A stretch of 64,000 nt of DNA from Toxonevra muliebris (GCA_963691655.1 OY829328.1:81100400-81164399); one strand, 5' to 3'. Positions 1-12,065 are shown, numbered from the stretch's first letter. Numbers and translations are program-made. Notes: generated by a model from the sequence alone, not told the origin.

Positions 1-178
1 ACTGGTGACCCTAGTGCAAAAAAAAAATATTTAACCCTTTTGTGACCATTAGTCACTGGTGACCCTAGTGCAAAAAAAATTATTTAACCCTTTTGTGACC
101 ATTAGACACTGGTGACCTTAGTACAAAAAAAATTATTTAACTCTTTTGTGACCATTAGTCACTGGTGACCCTAGTGCA
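1..178. repeat. 53-54 bp tandem satellite, cut by the window edge
   Basis: The motif ACTGGTGACC starts at 1, 55, 108 and 161, giving periods of 54, 53 and 53. Each unit has ACTGGTGACCYTAGT, an A-rich run, then TTTAACYCTTTTGTGACCATT. A small palindrome, GTCACTGGTGAC, sits at unit junctions. About 3.3 copies are visible and the array probably extends upstream. No coding content. Confidence 0.85.
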
Positions 179-1844
179 AAAAAAATAAAAATTTTTTTTT
201 TTTTTTTGTTATTTATCCCTCGTAAATTTTAACAATTTGCAGGAAAAACTATTCTGTTAAACATGATTTCTTTAGATTTCTTTAGAGATATAAGGTTTTA
301 TTACGATTACTGTTGGTCGTCTATGGTTACCTTAAGCTTAAACATTTTCCGTTTTCTAATACAACTGCATATCTAAACTTTGAACTCCTCGAATGATTCA
401 AGTTTTCTAAAAGGATCATTTTGTTTATCAAGACCTTTCAGAGGTGGAGAAGGGTTAAAGGAAATTTGTGCACGAGCTTTAAAATCTATTCGCATTAATT
501 TGTATTTATTAAGAGCTTCGAGTGATGCATTTTTTTTTTTGCAATTCCTTGATACCTTCCTCAACCAACTATTATAAATTCCATTTTATTCATGCACATA
601 AATAGTTATGTAATTGTTATTCATAAATTTTCTTCTGCATCCACTGTGCGTGCCTTAAAACATAATAATGCATTTAATAACTAAGAACAACAGCAACGAT
701 ATTGCTACCTACCTACATGCAAACACAATCACATTGCAGCAGCAAAAGCAGCAGATGCGCTCTAATAGGAATGTGTCTGACATTCCGTGTAAATGTTGTT
801 AGTTAGTGATACTGAGGAACAATGAATGGCGGCATCAGCAGCATATAATGTTGATGACATCCATATACGACAACAACAACAACAACAATAAGAACAGCAA
901 ATGCATGTAGCTGAGTACATGTCAATGTTATCAAACGATGTCATCAACATTAGTGAAATATTATTCTGTTGTTCCAACAATTTAATTTCATTTATTAAAT
1001 AAATGAAATAGTTCTATATTTTTTATTTCTTCTTCTGCTGTTGATTCTTTTTTTCCCCAGTACTGCATTTCTAACCTAGATTTTTAGATATGATCTGACT
1101 CTCTGCGACAATGCGTCCAACCAACCAACCGACCGACCGACTAGCGTAATCATCATCATAATTAGTATTGTCAACTGTGACTGCGTTAGCTGTCAATCAT
1201 TTTGCATACATATATGTATGTGCATATGTACATGTGTTGGTATGTATTTAATTGTATGAGTAACTTCTAAGTGCTGCGACACAATTGACATTTGTTGACA
1301 GTTCTGTTTAATTGTTGCATTTTGTAATTTTACTTCTATGGTAATGCAAGCTAACGACAACGCACCTGTACCAACATTGCACCTTTAAACTTTTTACTTT
1401 TTAATGCTACAATAATTTTTAATGACATCACACGCTGGTAGCAACCAACAGCAGCAGCAACAGAAAAAACTTTTGTAATTATTATATTACATTTTCATAC
1501 TTTACATAAACGTTGTTCTATTTAGTTCATTTGCATTTATGAATTGAAAGTTTTTACGTCATTAAAATCTCAATGCCAGAAAAAAACGCTGCTTTCGTAT
1601 TATTGAGTTATGTGATATACTGAACTAGATGAGAAGATAGTCGTGCCATGACGAGGTCATGTCTGTTACGAAATTTCGTGATCAGCTATTTCACTTACTT
1701 GAAAGATTGATTCTTTTGTTGCACAGCATCTTGATAGTAATACGATAATTCCAACTACTGTAATAAAACGAGAATTGACTTCTTCGATATCTGGTATACA
1801 TATTTTGTATAAGATTCTTCACAACTCATACCTTGGTTGCTGAT
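179..1844. other. AT-rich intergenic DNA with microsatellites
   Basis: No gene or transposon was recognised. There is a T-run near 190-207, a CAA microsatellite at 868-887 and a CCAA/CCGA tetranucleotide tract at 1117-1142. Open frames here are short and built on simple repeats, so I do not call them genes. Confidence 0.5.
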
Positions 1845-1930
1845 AGGTTAGGTTAGATTGAAATGGCAGCATTCTATATGAAACCGAATGGCGCGGCGCG
1901 CCCAGTTTAGTAATGGGAACGGGTACAGAG
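1845..1930 (-). mobile_element. 3' tail fragment of CCTAA-tailed non-LTR retrotransposon
   Basis: On the minus strand the sequence reads GCTGCCATTTCAATC followed by CTAACCTAACCTA. This matches the end of the larger element at 8425-10120, where GCTGCCACTCCAA precedes the same pentamer run. A GC-rich block (GGCGCGGCGCGCCC) lies inside it. Only the 3' end survives and it codes for nothing. Confidence 0.5.
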
Positions 1931-2074
1931 ATGATATTATAAATCCATTATAAATATAACCTTAACGATAGCTCAGTCAGACTAGTGAAGAAAGGCGAGC
2001 CTTATAGAGAGTGAGAATTATAAACCCGACATAAGTCATTGAATGACATCTCTAATCTTGTAATAAGCACCGCT

Positions 2075-3350
2075 GAAAAGTACTTGGGTATTTTCAAGTC
2101 CCAGTATACATAAGTACCAGTATTTGTACTGGTACTCATTCTTTCGGTACTGATTTAAAAAAAAAAACTCAAGTACCAGTATTTTTCAAGTACCGGTACT
2201 CTGTATTTCAATTCCAAGTTCTTTAAAGTATTTTCAAATAATTCAAGTACTTTCCAGTATTTTTAAGTACTACACGAAAACAGGCAATGTAATGTGTCAC
2301 ATTCTTTGTGGAGAATGCAATATTACTGTGAACCCTATAAAATACGTGAAAATTTGTTAAAATACTTGAAACTATTTGGTGGTACTTGAAAGTACTTGAA
2401 ATTCTTGAAAAAAAACTTGAAAGTTCTTCAAATTGAAATACAGGTACTTGAAAAAGTACTGGTACTTGAAAATGTACTGGTACTTAAAAATGTGCTGGTG
2501 CTTGAGAAGGTACTGCTACTTGAAAAAGAACAGGTACTTGAAAAAGTACTGGTGCTTGAAAAAGTACTGCTACTTGAAAACGTAGTCGTACATGAGAAAG
2601 TACTGGTACTTGAAAAAGTACTAGTAATTGAAAAAGTACTGATAATTGAAAAAGTAGTTGTACATGAGAAAGTACTGGTACTTGAAAAAGTACTGGTAAT
2701 TGAAAAAGTACTGGTAATTGAAAAAGTACTGGTAATTGAAAAAGTACTGGTGCTTGAAAAAATACTGGTGCTTGAAAAATTACATGTACTTCAAAAAGTA
2801 CTGGTACTTGAAAAGGTACTGGTACTTGAAAAGATGCTAAGTACTTAAAGGTACTTGAAAAAGTACTGGTAATTAAAAAATTACTGGTAATTGAAAAAGT
2901 TCTGGTACTTGAAAAAATACTGATACTTGAAAAATTACAGGTACTTCAAAAGGTACTGGTACTTGAAAAGGTGCTGGTACTTGAAAGGGTACTGATACTT
3001 GAAAAGTTGCTAGCACTTGAAAAAGTACTGGTACTTGAAAATGTACTGGTACTTAATAAAGTGCTGGTGCTCGAGAAGGTACTGGTACTTGAAAAAATAC
3101 TGGTAATTGAAAATGTGCTGGTAATTAAAAAAGTACTTGTACTTGAAAATGTAATAATACTTGAAAAAGTACTGGTACTTGAAAAAATACTGGTAATTGA
3201 AAAAGGACTGGTAATTGAAAAAGTACTGGTAATTGAAAAAGTGCTGGTACTTGAAAAAGTATTAGTACTTGAAAAAATACAGGTACTTGAGTTTTTCAGA
3301 GTACTGAGCACCACTACAAATACTGGAACAGATACTTGTACTGGTACTTA
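2075..3350. repeat. 18-bp minisatellite arranged as an asymmetric inverted repeat
   Basis: From about 2368 to 3350 the DNA is an array of an 18-bp unit close to GGTACTTGAAAAAGTACT, roughly 50 diverged copies. From about 2075 to 2275 the same unit appears in reverse complement (CAAGTACCAGTATTTTT). A unique spacer lies between. Because 18 is a multiple of three, the array stays open as Val-Leu-Glu-Lys-rich frames on both strands; I treat these as artefacts. The inverted layout resembles the tandem-repeat arms of foldback elements, but no target duplication was found. Confidence 0.85.
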
Positions 3351-3355
3351 AATAT

Positions 3356-3495
3356 TTGGCAGCATGTTTCCTCATAAAGCAAAGCCCCATGAGCATCGAA
3401 ATTGTTTTGCTGCTGGAGTTGCGGCTAAGGTTGAGTAACTGCCTAGTAGGTTTTTTGTCAGCGGCTGTTCATATTAGTCTGATCAAGATAGTTTT
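3356..3495 (-). mobile_element. non-LTR retrotransposon fragment (post-RNase H region)
   Basis: The minus-strand translation contains TRQLLNLSRNSSSKTISML, which aligns with TRQLLNLSRNSISITTSVL encoded near 9710-9770 in the intact copy at 8425-10120. An in-frame stop replaces the tryptophan of RLTW. It is a short dead fragment of that family, directly abutting the 18-bp minisatellite. Confidence 0.75.
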
Positions 3496-3730
3496 GCTTA
3501 ATGGCCAATTTAACAGACGTTATTTTTTATTTATTGTTATTTATTTACTGTTTCCTAAATTATTAATCTAGGTTTGATTTTGGGCTATATCCTCTGGTTT
3601 TCTTACGGTCTCGAAAGGGTTAAACCATCGGTCTTGCATTTTCCTGAAATATTCGTGTCTACAGGAATCCAAATAAGCTTCCGAATCACTCAACAAAAAG
3701 TTGAGAGAAGAACGGATTAATGTAGTGGAT

Positions 3731-3945
3731 ATTTTTTTTTCTTTTTTGGAAATTGTACCATATTTTGTGTTCCTTTTTGCAATTTTTTCAATCTGACGGA
3801 TTTTTTAATAAACCTGAGTTGATCGTGCGCTGTCAAAGAGCTCAGGTGTTCATTTGTCAATACTCCAGTGACAAATATGCTAACTCTTGTTCTACAGAAA
3901 GCGAGGCAGACACTAAGAAAGAGGTCAGCCGTTTGAAATAACCCA
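3731..3945 (-). mobile_element. 3' end of A-tailed non-LTR retrotransposon
   Basis: This stretch is clearly similar to 15490-15740, the 3' end of the element at 15441-16530. The shared blocks are the GTGTTCC...TTTTGC segment, the GTCAAAGAGCTCAGGTGTTC segment and the GACACTAAGAAAG segment. On the minus strand it ends in a run of A (T-rich on the + strand, 3731-3748). Only the C-terminal codons and 3' UTR remain. Confidence 0.75.
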
Positions 3946-5403
3946 TATAGAGGCTTGTTATACTGTCATTACTTCCGCCTGAAACAGGCTGCAATCGTCC
4001 GGAAGATGGAAGGAGAGTTTAAGACCCTATTTGCTAGAGAAAATGCCAGAACCGGCTTTGTTTGTCCTCAAGTTTAATACCACATGTGTAGATGTCAATA
4101 AAATGCTCACCTTATTTTTGATCCATTTCTCTCTGCTGGGGATGGTGGGTAGAAAACTTGTGGTTTAAATTAAGGATTGAGCAAATATAGTTCACGTGCG
4201 TATCAGACGAGATGCTGAGTATAAATTAAGCTTTACGCACAGGGACATTTCAGACCTTCAAAATTGCAATGCCTGCATTTGGGAAACTCACCAAGTAATA
4301 TTCATGAATAACCTTGAGCAATTTCTATTGGGAATATCAAAAACTTTATGAGTTTATTGAGTTCTCAAATCAAGATTTATGAACTTTATTGTTGTCAACT
4401 TTTAATAAAATTAATGGAATCTTTTTTTCCTCTTCTTTTTTAATATCAAAATGCAAAACCCACTAAAAAAATATAAACAAATTACTTATCAGCTCATCTA
4501 ATACCTAAAAAAAAAAAACAAAATTTAAGGGGCTACGTCATCGACGATACACGATACCCAACAAATACAAACAAATAAACGTAAATTCATTTTGTATATA
4601 AGCAAATGAAGCGCAAGCGAGTAAACAAAAAAATTTAAAACAAACAAGATCAATTCTAGAGAATAATAATAAATAAAATAAAAAAAAAGCGCGCAAATTT
4701 GTTTTCTCTGTTTTTTTTTTTGTGATATGCATGGCAATATTTAGATTGGAGCAGTTAAAGTTCTTCTTTGAACTGAACCACCACTAAACTAAATTAAATA
4801 TGCTTGACACCATATTCGTGCTCAGCGGCAGCAGCAATAAAAAATAGAAGAGGAATAAAATTTAAGCATTTTAATTCGAATTGTTGTCTATGTATATGGG
4901 ATTGCATATAAATTGCGAATTACATCATTCACTAGAGGAGCAAACAACAACAAATCACCAACACAACCAACCAACAGTTCTGAAATACTTTTAATACTTG
5001 AATAGTTCTCAAAAGTGAGCGATTATGCAAAATAAAACTAGTTAGCTAAGCGATTTTCTTGAATAACACACATAGATTTCGCTCGCTTATGATAAACTTA
5101 ACCTCCTCAGAAACAAATAATAATGATTTATCTACTAGTTCAAGGTGCTATGACTTTTAGAACTTGTAATGAAAGTAGTTTAGTTTAGCTTAGCTTAGTT
5201 GTTGGCAACAATGCCGCATATTTAGCATTTCACTTGAGTTCAACTTGAGATTCAACGCGAGAAGATGCGCACAATTTATATTCATTGAGAAATATTTCAA
5301 TTCAACTATACGTAGTTATAGTTTACCGTACTTTGGCTGGTAAACTTAAAACTTTTGTACAGTTTTGTAAAATTAAAGCTTCGAAAATAAATAGAAAGTA
5401 GTA
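3946..5403. other. AT-rich intergenic DNA, nothing recognised
   Basis: No convincing coding, RNA or repeat structure was seen beyond homopolymer tracts and short CAA runs near 4946-4975. Confidence 0.4.
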
Positions 5404-5411
5404 ATTACGGG

Positions 5412-6412
5412 CAGAGGCGGATCCAGAGGGGAGTGAGGGGGGGCTAAGGGACTGAACCCGTCTGAGCTGGTGGTCAGAATTTTGTTCAAACGCTGAGTAA
5501 GTTTGATCTGATTTCTGGTCTAAACTTTGGTTTGCTTTTAATTTGTATTTGACGCTTTAATCTTGAGTTATTATTTAAGTTTGAGTTATGGTCGAAATTT
5601 TGGTCTGAATTGGCATGATTTGGACACGTATTTTAGTCTGAATTTCGATCCGAATCCGGTCTGAATTTTGTTTTAAATTTTAATCTGAATTCGGCTGGAA
5701 TTTTTGTCCAGTTTTTATTTAATTTGAGTTAAAATTTTTTTGGTATGAATATTTATCAGATATTCCCACTAGTTTTTGGTCTAAATTTTGGGTTGCTTTC
5801 GTTCGGTAGTTGGCATCCTTTTGGCTTGAAATTTTGTCCAACTATTAGTCTAAGTTGTGGTCTAAAATTTTTTTTGAATTTTGGCATGAATTTTAAATTG
5901 ATTGTGGTTTGGATTGAGTCTGAATTTTGCGTTTTTAGTCTAAGTTTTGATCGGAATTTGGCCTCATTTTGGTCGATTGTTGTTGGAATTTTGGTCCGAA
6001 CATTTTTTTAACCGGTTGTTGCCCGGTAGCCGAAAGCGTGTACAGATCTCGTTGAAAATTAAAATGTATTTTAAATTATCACTCTATTTAATCAAGATTT
6101 TGGTCTGAATTTGATCTCATTTTGATCTGGATTTTCGATCTGAATTTGGTTTTTTTCTTGGTTTGAACTGAACTGATCTGAAAAAAAGACATTGAATTTT
6201 AGTTTGAAACTTGGTCGAAATTTCCGCCTAAATTTCTATCCAATTTTAGTTTGAATTTTGATCTCAGTTTTGTTCCAGTTATCTTTTAATTTTTGGTATA
6301 TATTTTTGGTGTGAACATTGATAAAATTTTTGCACTGGTTTTTGGTCTCAGGTCAGGGTTTTGGTCGATATTGAGTTTAAAAATTTATCCTCAAATCCTA
6401 GAACCGCCATTG
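5412..6412. mobile_element. non-autonomous hAT-like element with repetitive interior
   Basis: The left end reads CAGAGGCGGATCCAGAGGGG and the reverse complement of the right end reads CAATGGCGGTTCTAGGATTT, a typical hAT-style inverted pair. Eight-base flanks are ATTACGGG (5404-5411) and GATACGGG (6413-6420), matching at six of eight positions, as expected for an old hAT target duplication. The interior is a degenerate tandem array of TTTTGGTCTGAATTT-like 12-15 bp units. It encodes no transposase, so it would need one supplied by another element. Confidence 0.7.
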
Positions 6413-6474
6413 GATACGGGGAGGTCCATTTCTAACTTTTGGGAGTGCCACAGACTCACAGAGAATGTGTTCTG

Positions 6475-7069
6475 AAGACCATTAAAAATAATACTCATGT
6501 AGACATACTCAGGGGATCTATAGAAGACATTCAGAGGTTCCATAGAAAAAGCTCAAGGTAAATATAGAAATACATACTCCCGCGAACAAGATACCAAGAG
6601 CATTAAAGGGTTTTTAAATTATTTATAGAGAATACTCAGGACATCCATAGAAGAAACTCAAAGCATTTAGGTATAAAAAATATTCAGAGATCCATAGAAA
6701 ATGCATAGGGCACCTGTAAATAATTCCCACGAGATCCCTATAAGATTCTTAGGACATCTCAAGAAAATGCTCAAAGTGTTCATAGCGAGTTCTCAGATTA
6801 TAGCTAGAGTATACTCAGAACTTAGATCATTTAAAAAAGGACGCGCAGGGCATTTTTATATGGGTCTTAAAGCATATATAAAGGATTCACAGAACACCGA
6901 AAAACGTGCTCAAAGTATATACAGAAAATACACATAACATCCTTATAGGATACGCAGAGTATATAATGAGAAATTTATAATCCATTGAAAATATTCAGGA
7001 AATTCGTACAAGATTCTAAAGGCTTCTCTAGAGTTTTCTCACGTGATCTATGGAAGATACTCCATGATA
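6475..7069. repeat. degenerate ~30-40 bp minisatellite, split by two insertions
   Basis: Units resemble CCATAGAAAATACTCAAAGC and recur with many changes. The block continues at 8345-8424 after the mariner and at 10121-10170 after the retrotransposon, so both inserted into an existing array. It has no coding potential. Confidence 0.7.
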
Positions 7070-8344
7070 TTGGGAGTATGAATGTATAAACTCGTAATTG
7101 TGACTAACTTCATATCTATCATACGCGCCATTTTTTTTTTGACATTGACAGCTATTCTATCTCGAAGAGCGCCAAAAATACTATAAGAATTTTACAAAAG
7201 TGTTTTACTATAGCTGGAAATGTCGAATTTCGTGCCAACAAAACAACATTTGCGGGAAGTTTTAATTTGCTTCTTCCATTTAAAGAAAAACGCAACTGAA
7301 GCATATCGTTTACTCACTGAAGCTTTTCTTGACTGTGCTGTGCTATAGACGTTAGAATGTGTCAGGTGTGGTATGCCCGTCCCGTTTCAAAAGTGGTGAT
7401 TTTGATGTTGAAGACAGGGAACGTTCAGGCGGCCCGAAAAAGTTCGAAGATGAAGAATTGAAGGCATTACTCGAAGAAGATTCATGTCAAACGCAACAAG
7501 AACTTGCAAAATCTTTAGGAGTTGATCAATCAACCATTTCTAAACGATTAAAAGCATTGGGAATGATTCAAAAGCAAGGAAATTGGGTGCCGTACGAATT
7601 GAAGCCGAGAGACGTCGAACGACGATTTTTCACATGTGAACTGCTGATTGAACGACAGAAAAGAAAGCGCTTCCTGCATCGTATTGTGACTGGCGATGAA
7701 AAGTGGATACGTTACGATAACCCAAAGCGTAAAAAATCATGGGGACCGCCCAGACATGCATCAAAATTAACGGCAAAGCCGAACATCCATGGATCCAAGC
7801 TCATGCTGTGTATTTGGTGGGATATGAAAGGTGTCGTGTATTATGAGCTGTTGAAACCGAATGAAACGATCACTGGTGACCGCTACCGACTACAATTGAT
7901 GCGTTTGAGCCGAGCATTAAAGGATAAGAGGCCAGAATATGAGAATAGACACGACGAAGTTATTCTTCAGCACGACAATGCTCGGCCGCTTGTTGCAAGG
8001 CAAGTAAAAACATACTTGGAAACGCTGAAATGGGAAGTGCTACCCCACCCGCCGTATTCTCCAGACATTGCTCCTTCTGATTACCACTTGTTCCGATCGA
8101 TGACACATGGCCTGGCTGAACAGCATTTCCGTTCTTTCGAAGAACTAAAAAAAATGGGTCGATTCGTGGATAGCCTCAAAACATGAGGAGTTCTTTCGAC
8201 GCGGAATCCGTATACTACCAGAAAGATGGGAAAAGGTTGTGACTAACGATGGACAATACTTTAAAGAATAAATTTATAATCACTTTTTCACAATAAATGT
8301 CTAAATTACGAAAAAAATACGAGTTTATACATTAATACTCCCAA
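7070..8344 (+). mobile_element. mariner transposon with both ends, 1275 bp
   Basis: The termini are near-perfect inverted repeats starting TTGGGAGTATGAATGTATAA on the left and TTGGGAGTATTAATGTATAA on the right strand, matching over about 27 bases. TA dinucleotides flank both sides (7068-7069 and 8345-8346). The length is normal for the family. The transposase inside has frameshifts, so the copy is non-autonomous, but its intact ends could be moved by an active relative. Confidence 0.92.
7220..8271 (+). pseudogene. mariner transposase (DD34D), frameshifted
   Basis: Translation starts at MSNFVPTKQHLREV (ATG at 7220). It hits a stop and frameshifts at 7345-7390, then runs open from 7359 to 8186. 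The open part has the second helix-turn-helix (QQELAKSLGVDQSTISKRL), the WVPYEL linker, and catalytic motifs GDEKW, LQHDNARP and APSDYHLF. There are 34 residues between the last two aspartates, which defines mariner DD34D. A one-base shift in the A-run near 8150 moves the C-terminal tail (FFRRGIRILPERWEKVV) into another frame, ending at 8271. The catalytic core is intact, so decay is recent. The motifs look closest to the mellifera/mauritiana group, but I am not sure of the subfamily. Confidence 0.92.
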
Positions 8345-8424
8345 TATATAGAGAATTCTTTGGGCATCTACAAAAGATACAAAAACTATCCATAGAACAT
8401 TCTCAAGGAGTTTATGAAAGATAT

Positions 8425-10021
8425 CGGCAAATACGTTGCTACTCTTTCAGAACGGCTAAATCACTCACTTAGCATTCTGTCTCACTGGTGCCGTGAATTC
8501 GGTCTTAATGTTAATCCTGCCAAAACAGAGGTTATGCTTTTCACTAGAAAGTATAAAATACCAACTTTTGCCCTACCCAAAATTAATGGTATCTCGCTTT
8601 GTCTTAGTAAGCGCGTCAAATATTTAGGACTTGTTCTTGATCCTAAACTTCAATGGAAAGCTAACATAGCAGAGAGAGTACGGAAAGCCTCTTGCGCTCT
8701 CTACTGCTGTAAGAGGGCATTAGGAACAAGATGGGGTCTTCAACCTCGAGTCACTTCCTGGCTCTATTCAGCAGTGGTCGAGCCTAATCTTCTTTATGGA
8801 TCCATCTTCTGGTGGCCAGCTACTTCAAAGGCGGTCAACCTTAAACCACTGGATAAGGTTAGAAGAACGGCAGCCATATTGATTACTGGGGCCCTCCGTA
8901 CTACCTCCACGAAAGCTCTCTTCGCAATCCTTCATTGGTTGCCAACCTCACTTCTGGTCAAGCAACAAGCTAAGTGCTCTGCTGTCAGACTCAGTGCCCT
9001 AACTCGCTGGACCCGGTCAAACCTGGGCCATGCCAAGATTTTAATCCACGATATGTCCGTACCAACTAACGTAGACTACATTTGCTCTACCCCTAATTTA
9101 AACCACACGTTCTTCACCCATATCCCCAGTAGAGAGGAATGGGTTAATGACGAGGTGGTCACTGACAATTCAATTGACATCTATACAGATGGATCCAAAT
9201 CGGAGGAAAGAGTCGGCTGTGGCATCTTCTCTAGTAAGTTAGATCTCAGACTCTCTTTCCAACTTCCTCACCATTGCAGCGTCTTTCAGGCGGAAGTAAT
9301 GGCTATCTATCAAGCGTCCAAGTGGCTTATTCGCAACGATTCATTCGATACGAATATCCGCATCTACACGGACAGCCAAGCAGCAATCAAGTCCCTTGCC
9401 GGTGTTTTCACTACATCAAAGCTTGTTCTCGACTGCCGATCTTCACTCAACATTTTGTCGAGTCACTCTCAGGTCCACCTATATTGGGTGCCTGGACATA
9501 TGAATATTTCAGGTAACTGCAATGCCGACGAGTTAGCAAAACAGGGCTCGCAGCTTACAGATATATCACCTACTTGCACCATTGGTGTCCCTCTTACGTC
9601 TATTAAATTAGCCATTAAGCAAAACTACCTTGAGGAAGCAAAAAGATCCTGGGTAGCGGAGCATACCTGTGGTATTACCAGGCTAACATGGACCACTATG
9701 GACAATAGACGAACTAGACAGCTACTCAACCTTAGCAGAAACTCCATCAGCATTACGACTTCGGTGCTCACGGGACACTGCATAATGGGGAGACATGCTG
9801 CACGACTAGGACTGCCATTCAATGACTTCTGTCGGGGCTGCGGCTCTGAGGAGGAGGAAGAAACAGTCCTCTATTTCATGTGCGAATGCCCATCCCTGGC
9901 CAGGAGGAGACTAAAACTCCTGGGTTCACCTTTCTTTACTAGTCTGTCCGAGCTATCATCCATAAATATTAAGGACATAGCCAGATTCATTATGGAATCC
10001 TCATGGTTCTCCACTCCGTAA
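8425..10021 (+). CDS. partial ORF2: RT thumb, RNase H, C-terminal cysteine motif
   Basis: The first ATG (8414) belongs to the target duplication and is not a real start; the element's own start has been lost. The protein begins just after the YADD motif, with a GLNVNPAKTEVMLFTRK thumb. RNase H follows, with catalytic TDGS (nt ~9187), FQAE (~9287), TDSQ (~9367) and NADE (~9520). Next come TRQLLNLSRN and a C-terminal CRGC...CECP motif in which the usual His of HFL is replaced (YFM). RT plus RNase H in one ORF fits the I/R1/LOA group; I cannot place the clade more exactly. The protein lacks most of the RT and cannot be active. Confidence 0.88.
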
Positions 10022-10120
10022 ATGGGGGAGTCGCGCCGTACTGTGGTATCACAATGAGCCTAATTATGTGCTTAAGTGTGCTTTCAAGCAGAAGGCTGCC
10101 ACTCCAACCTAACCTAACCT
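8425..10120 (+). mobile_element. 5'-truncated non-LTR retrotransposon, CCTAA-tailed, young
   Basis: The element starts inside the reverse transcriptase and ends in AACCTAACCTAACCT. The flanks ATGAAAGATAT at 8414-8424 and 10121-10131 form an 11-bp target duplication (12 if the ambiguous T is counted). This marks an insertion by target-primed reverse transcription into the minisatellite. The reading frame is uninterrupted for more than 530 codons, so this is the youngest copy of its family here. The 3' UTR is about 90 bp plus the tail. Confidence 0.9.
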
Positions 10121-10170
10121 ATGAAAGATATTCAGGATGTCCATAGAAAATACTCAAAGCATATAAGGAC

Positions 10171-12060
10171 TGCGACGAATAAAATTGAACGTTACATTTC
10201 TTCCGAAGATTCAAATTCGAAAATTTTGATCTTCTAAGCTCTGAATTAAATGTCAAAAAATATTATGTGTCGCTTATATTTAAAGATAGGCATTATATCC
10301 CAAGATAGACCATAAAGAAACTAGAACCGATAGAAAGAAACCGTGTCCCGATTCGCATTGTTTGACCTCCATTTTATTATAGAAAGGTTCTTAAAAAGTT
10401 TCTATTCAAAAAAAAGAAGACACAATTTTCTTATATTTAGATAATTTTTTTTAACCATTAATTTTTTTTTAAAAATTTATTAGATAGTTTTTAAAAAAGC
10501 GCAAAAATTAATCTTGTTACATCGGTGTCACCATGGTACCGATAGGGTTATTCCTCAATAAAAGTTTTCGTCATATCTCACACTCAACTCATTTTATTCA
10601 GTTTTAAAGTTCAGACACGCTTTATAAAAAAACAATTAGAGCTAGCTGGTCTAAGGCAGCGGACCTAAATAGACATGCAAATCGCTTTGTAGGGTTAAAG
10701 CATAATTCTTAATAAATACAAAAACATGTGAATTTCCCCCACTGTATTATGTATTTCCAGTGACAAATGATGAAAAAAAAAATAGAAAAAAGTGGAAGTG
10801 GAAATTGTTGCAATAGACCACAACACAAAAGAGCACACTAGCTAGCGCTCCCCCTCCCCCATAATTAGACTCATAGTTACAATTTGTAAAACATGCATGC
10901 AAAAAAAGAAGAGGTAATGAATAAAAAATAATGCAGGTCGGTCTAGGAATGTAAATGTGCTCTGTACATTTGTACAATAGCTTGCAAATAAACGCAATGA
11001 TAAACTCAATGGATAAACGGAATAGTTCAAGGTGTTTACACTTCGGTCTGGTCTGAGGTTATAATATGTCTCTCATTTCAATTCATTTACATATGAGTAG
11101 ACAACTATTGTGGGGTATAAAAGAACAAAAAAAAAAGAAGCTTATTTACAATTCTTTAAGATACTAGATCTATACTTTTTGCTAGTTGACTTTGTGTGTA
11201 GTATAGAGAGCAGTCAAGTCATTTGCTATATTTGAGATGTTTTTAGATTATTCTATGCTTTACATGATTTCTTTATGAAGAACACATTTTTTCTTTTTTT
11301 TTTGTTCAATTACTTGAATTTTAAATGAAATTGTTTACATAAATAATATGTAGAAATTCTTTATGACATTGACTTGCTGATAGTTTAAGTTTTAAAAATA
11401 TTCATTGAAATTTTGTAATTTTTACATACCTAATTAGTCACTGATTTAGATTGATCTTGTGTAGAATATGAGTTTAAGTTCTGTAAAAGAAAGAAATATT
11501 TAAATTAGTTAGTCATTCACAAAAAAAAAACTCAATAAAATTAGAGGCAGAAATGATTGATTGGTATTAAATAATAAAATAGATAAAGATTGAGTATTGC
11601 GGCGTCTTAAACTTAAAATCCACTCTAAATCCCGTTATGTTTCCCATAACTCCATTGACTCCATTTTGCACTCATCGTGGCACTCACTCTAGCATTAACT
11701 TAAGTGGAGAGCAATGAAATGCTCTCACAAACTCACCATAACGTCTCTCTCAGTCTCTCTCTCTCTTTCTGACATATCCCAGTGGGAAAAATATTATTCA
11801 TATATACAAATGGCATATACACTTATGTATATAACATATTTATTTTTTTTATTATTTTTTATTATTTTTGTTAACGTCTACGGATACAAAGATCTTACAG
11901 ACTAATGCCAATTTTGGTATAAAAATAACTTACATACTAAATATAACAACATAATAAAATTAATTAAATAAAATAAAGAAATTAAGACGAAAGCGCGATT
12001 CATTAACAGTAAAGTTAAGTACATTATTATAACGATTACATATACGAATACATCTTGTAA
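10171..12060. other. AT-rich intergenic DNA, nothing recognised
   Basis: No gene or transposon ends were found. There are homopolymer runs and a short TCTCTC tract near 11744-11767. The small open frames are unremarkable in composition and have no recognisable domain. Confidence 0.4.
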
Positions 12061-12065
12061 TTGGT

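Noticed and set aside
2396..3351. Open frames of 122-150 codons with Val-Leu-Glu-Lys repeats on both strands
   Set aside because: They are the 18-bp minisatellite read in phase. Composition follows the DNA unit and both strands are open, so no protein is supported.
8414..8424. ATG at 8414 as a natural start of the retrotransposon protein
   Set aside because: These bases belong to the target duplication and are repeated at 10121-10131. The true start has been lost with the 5' end.
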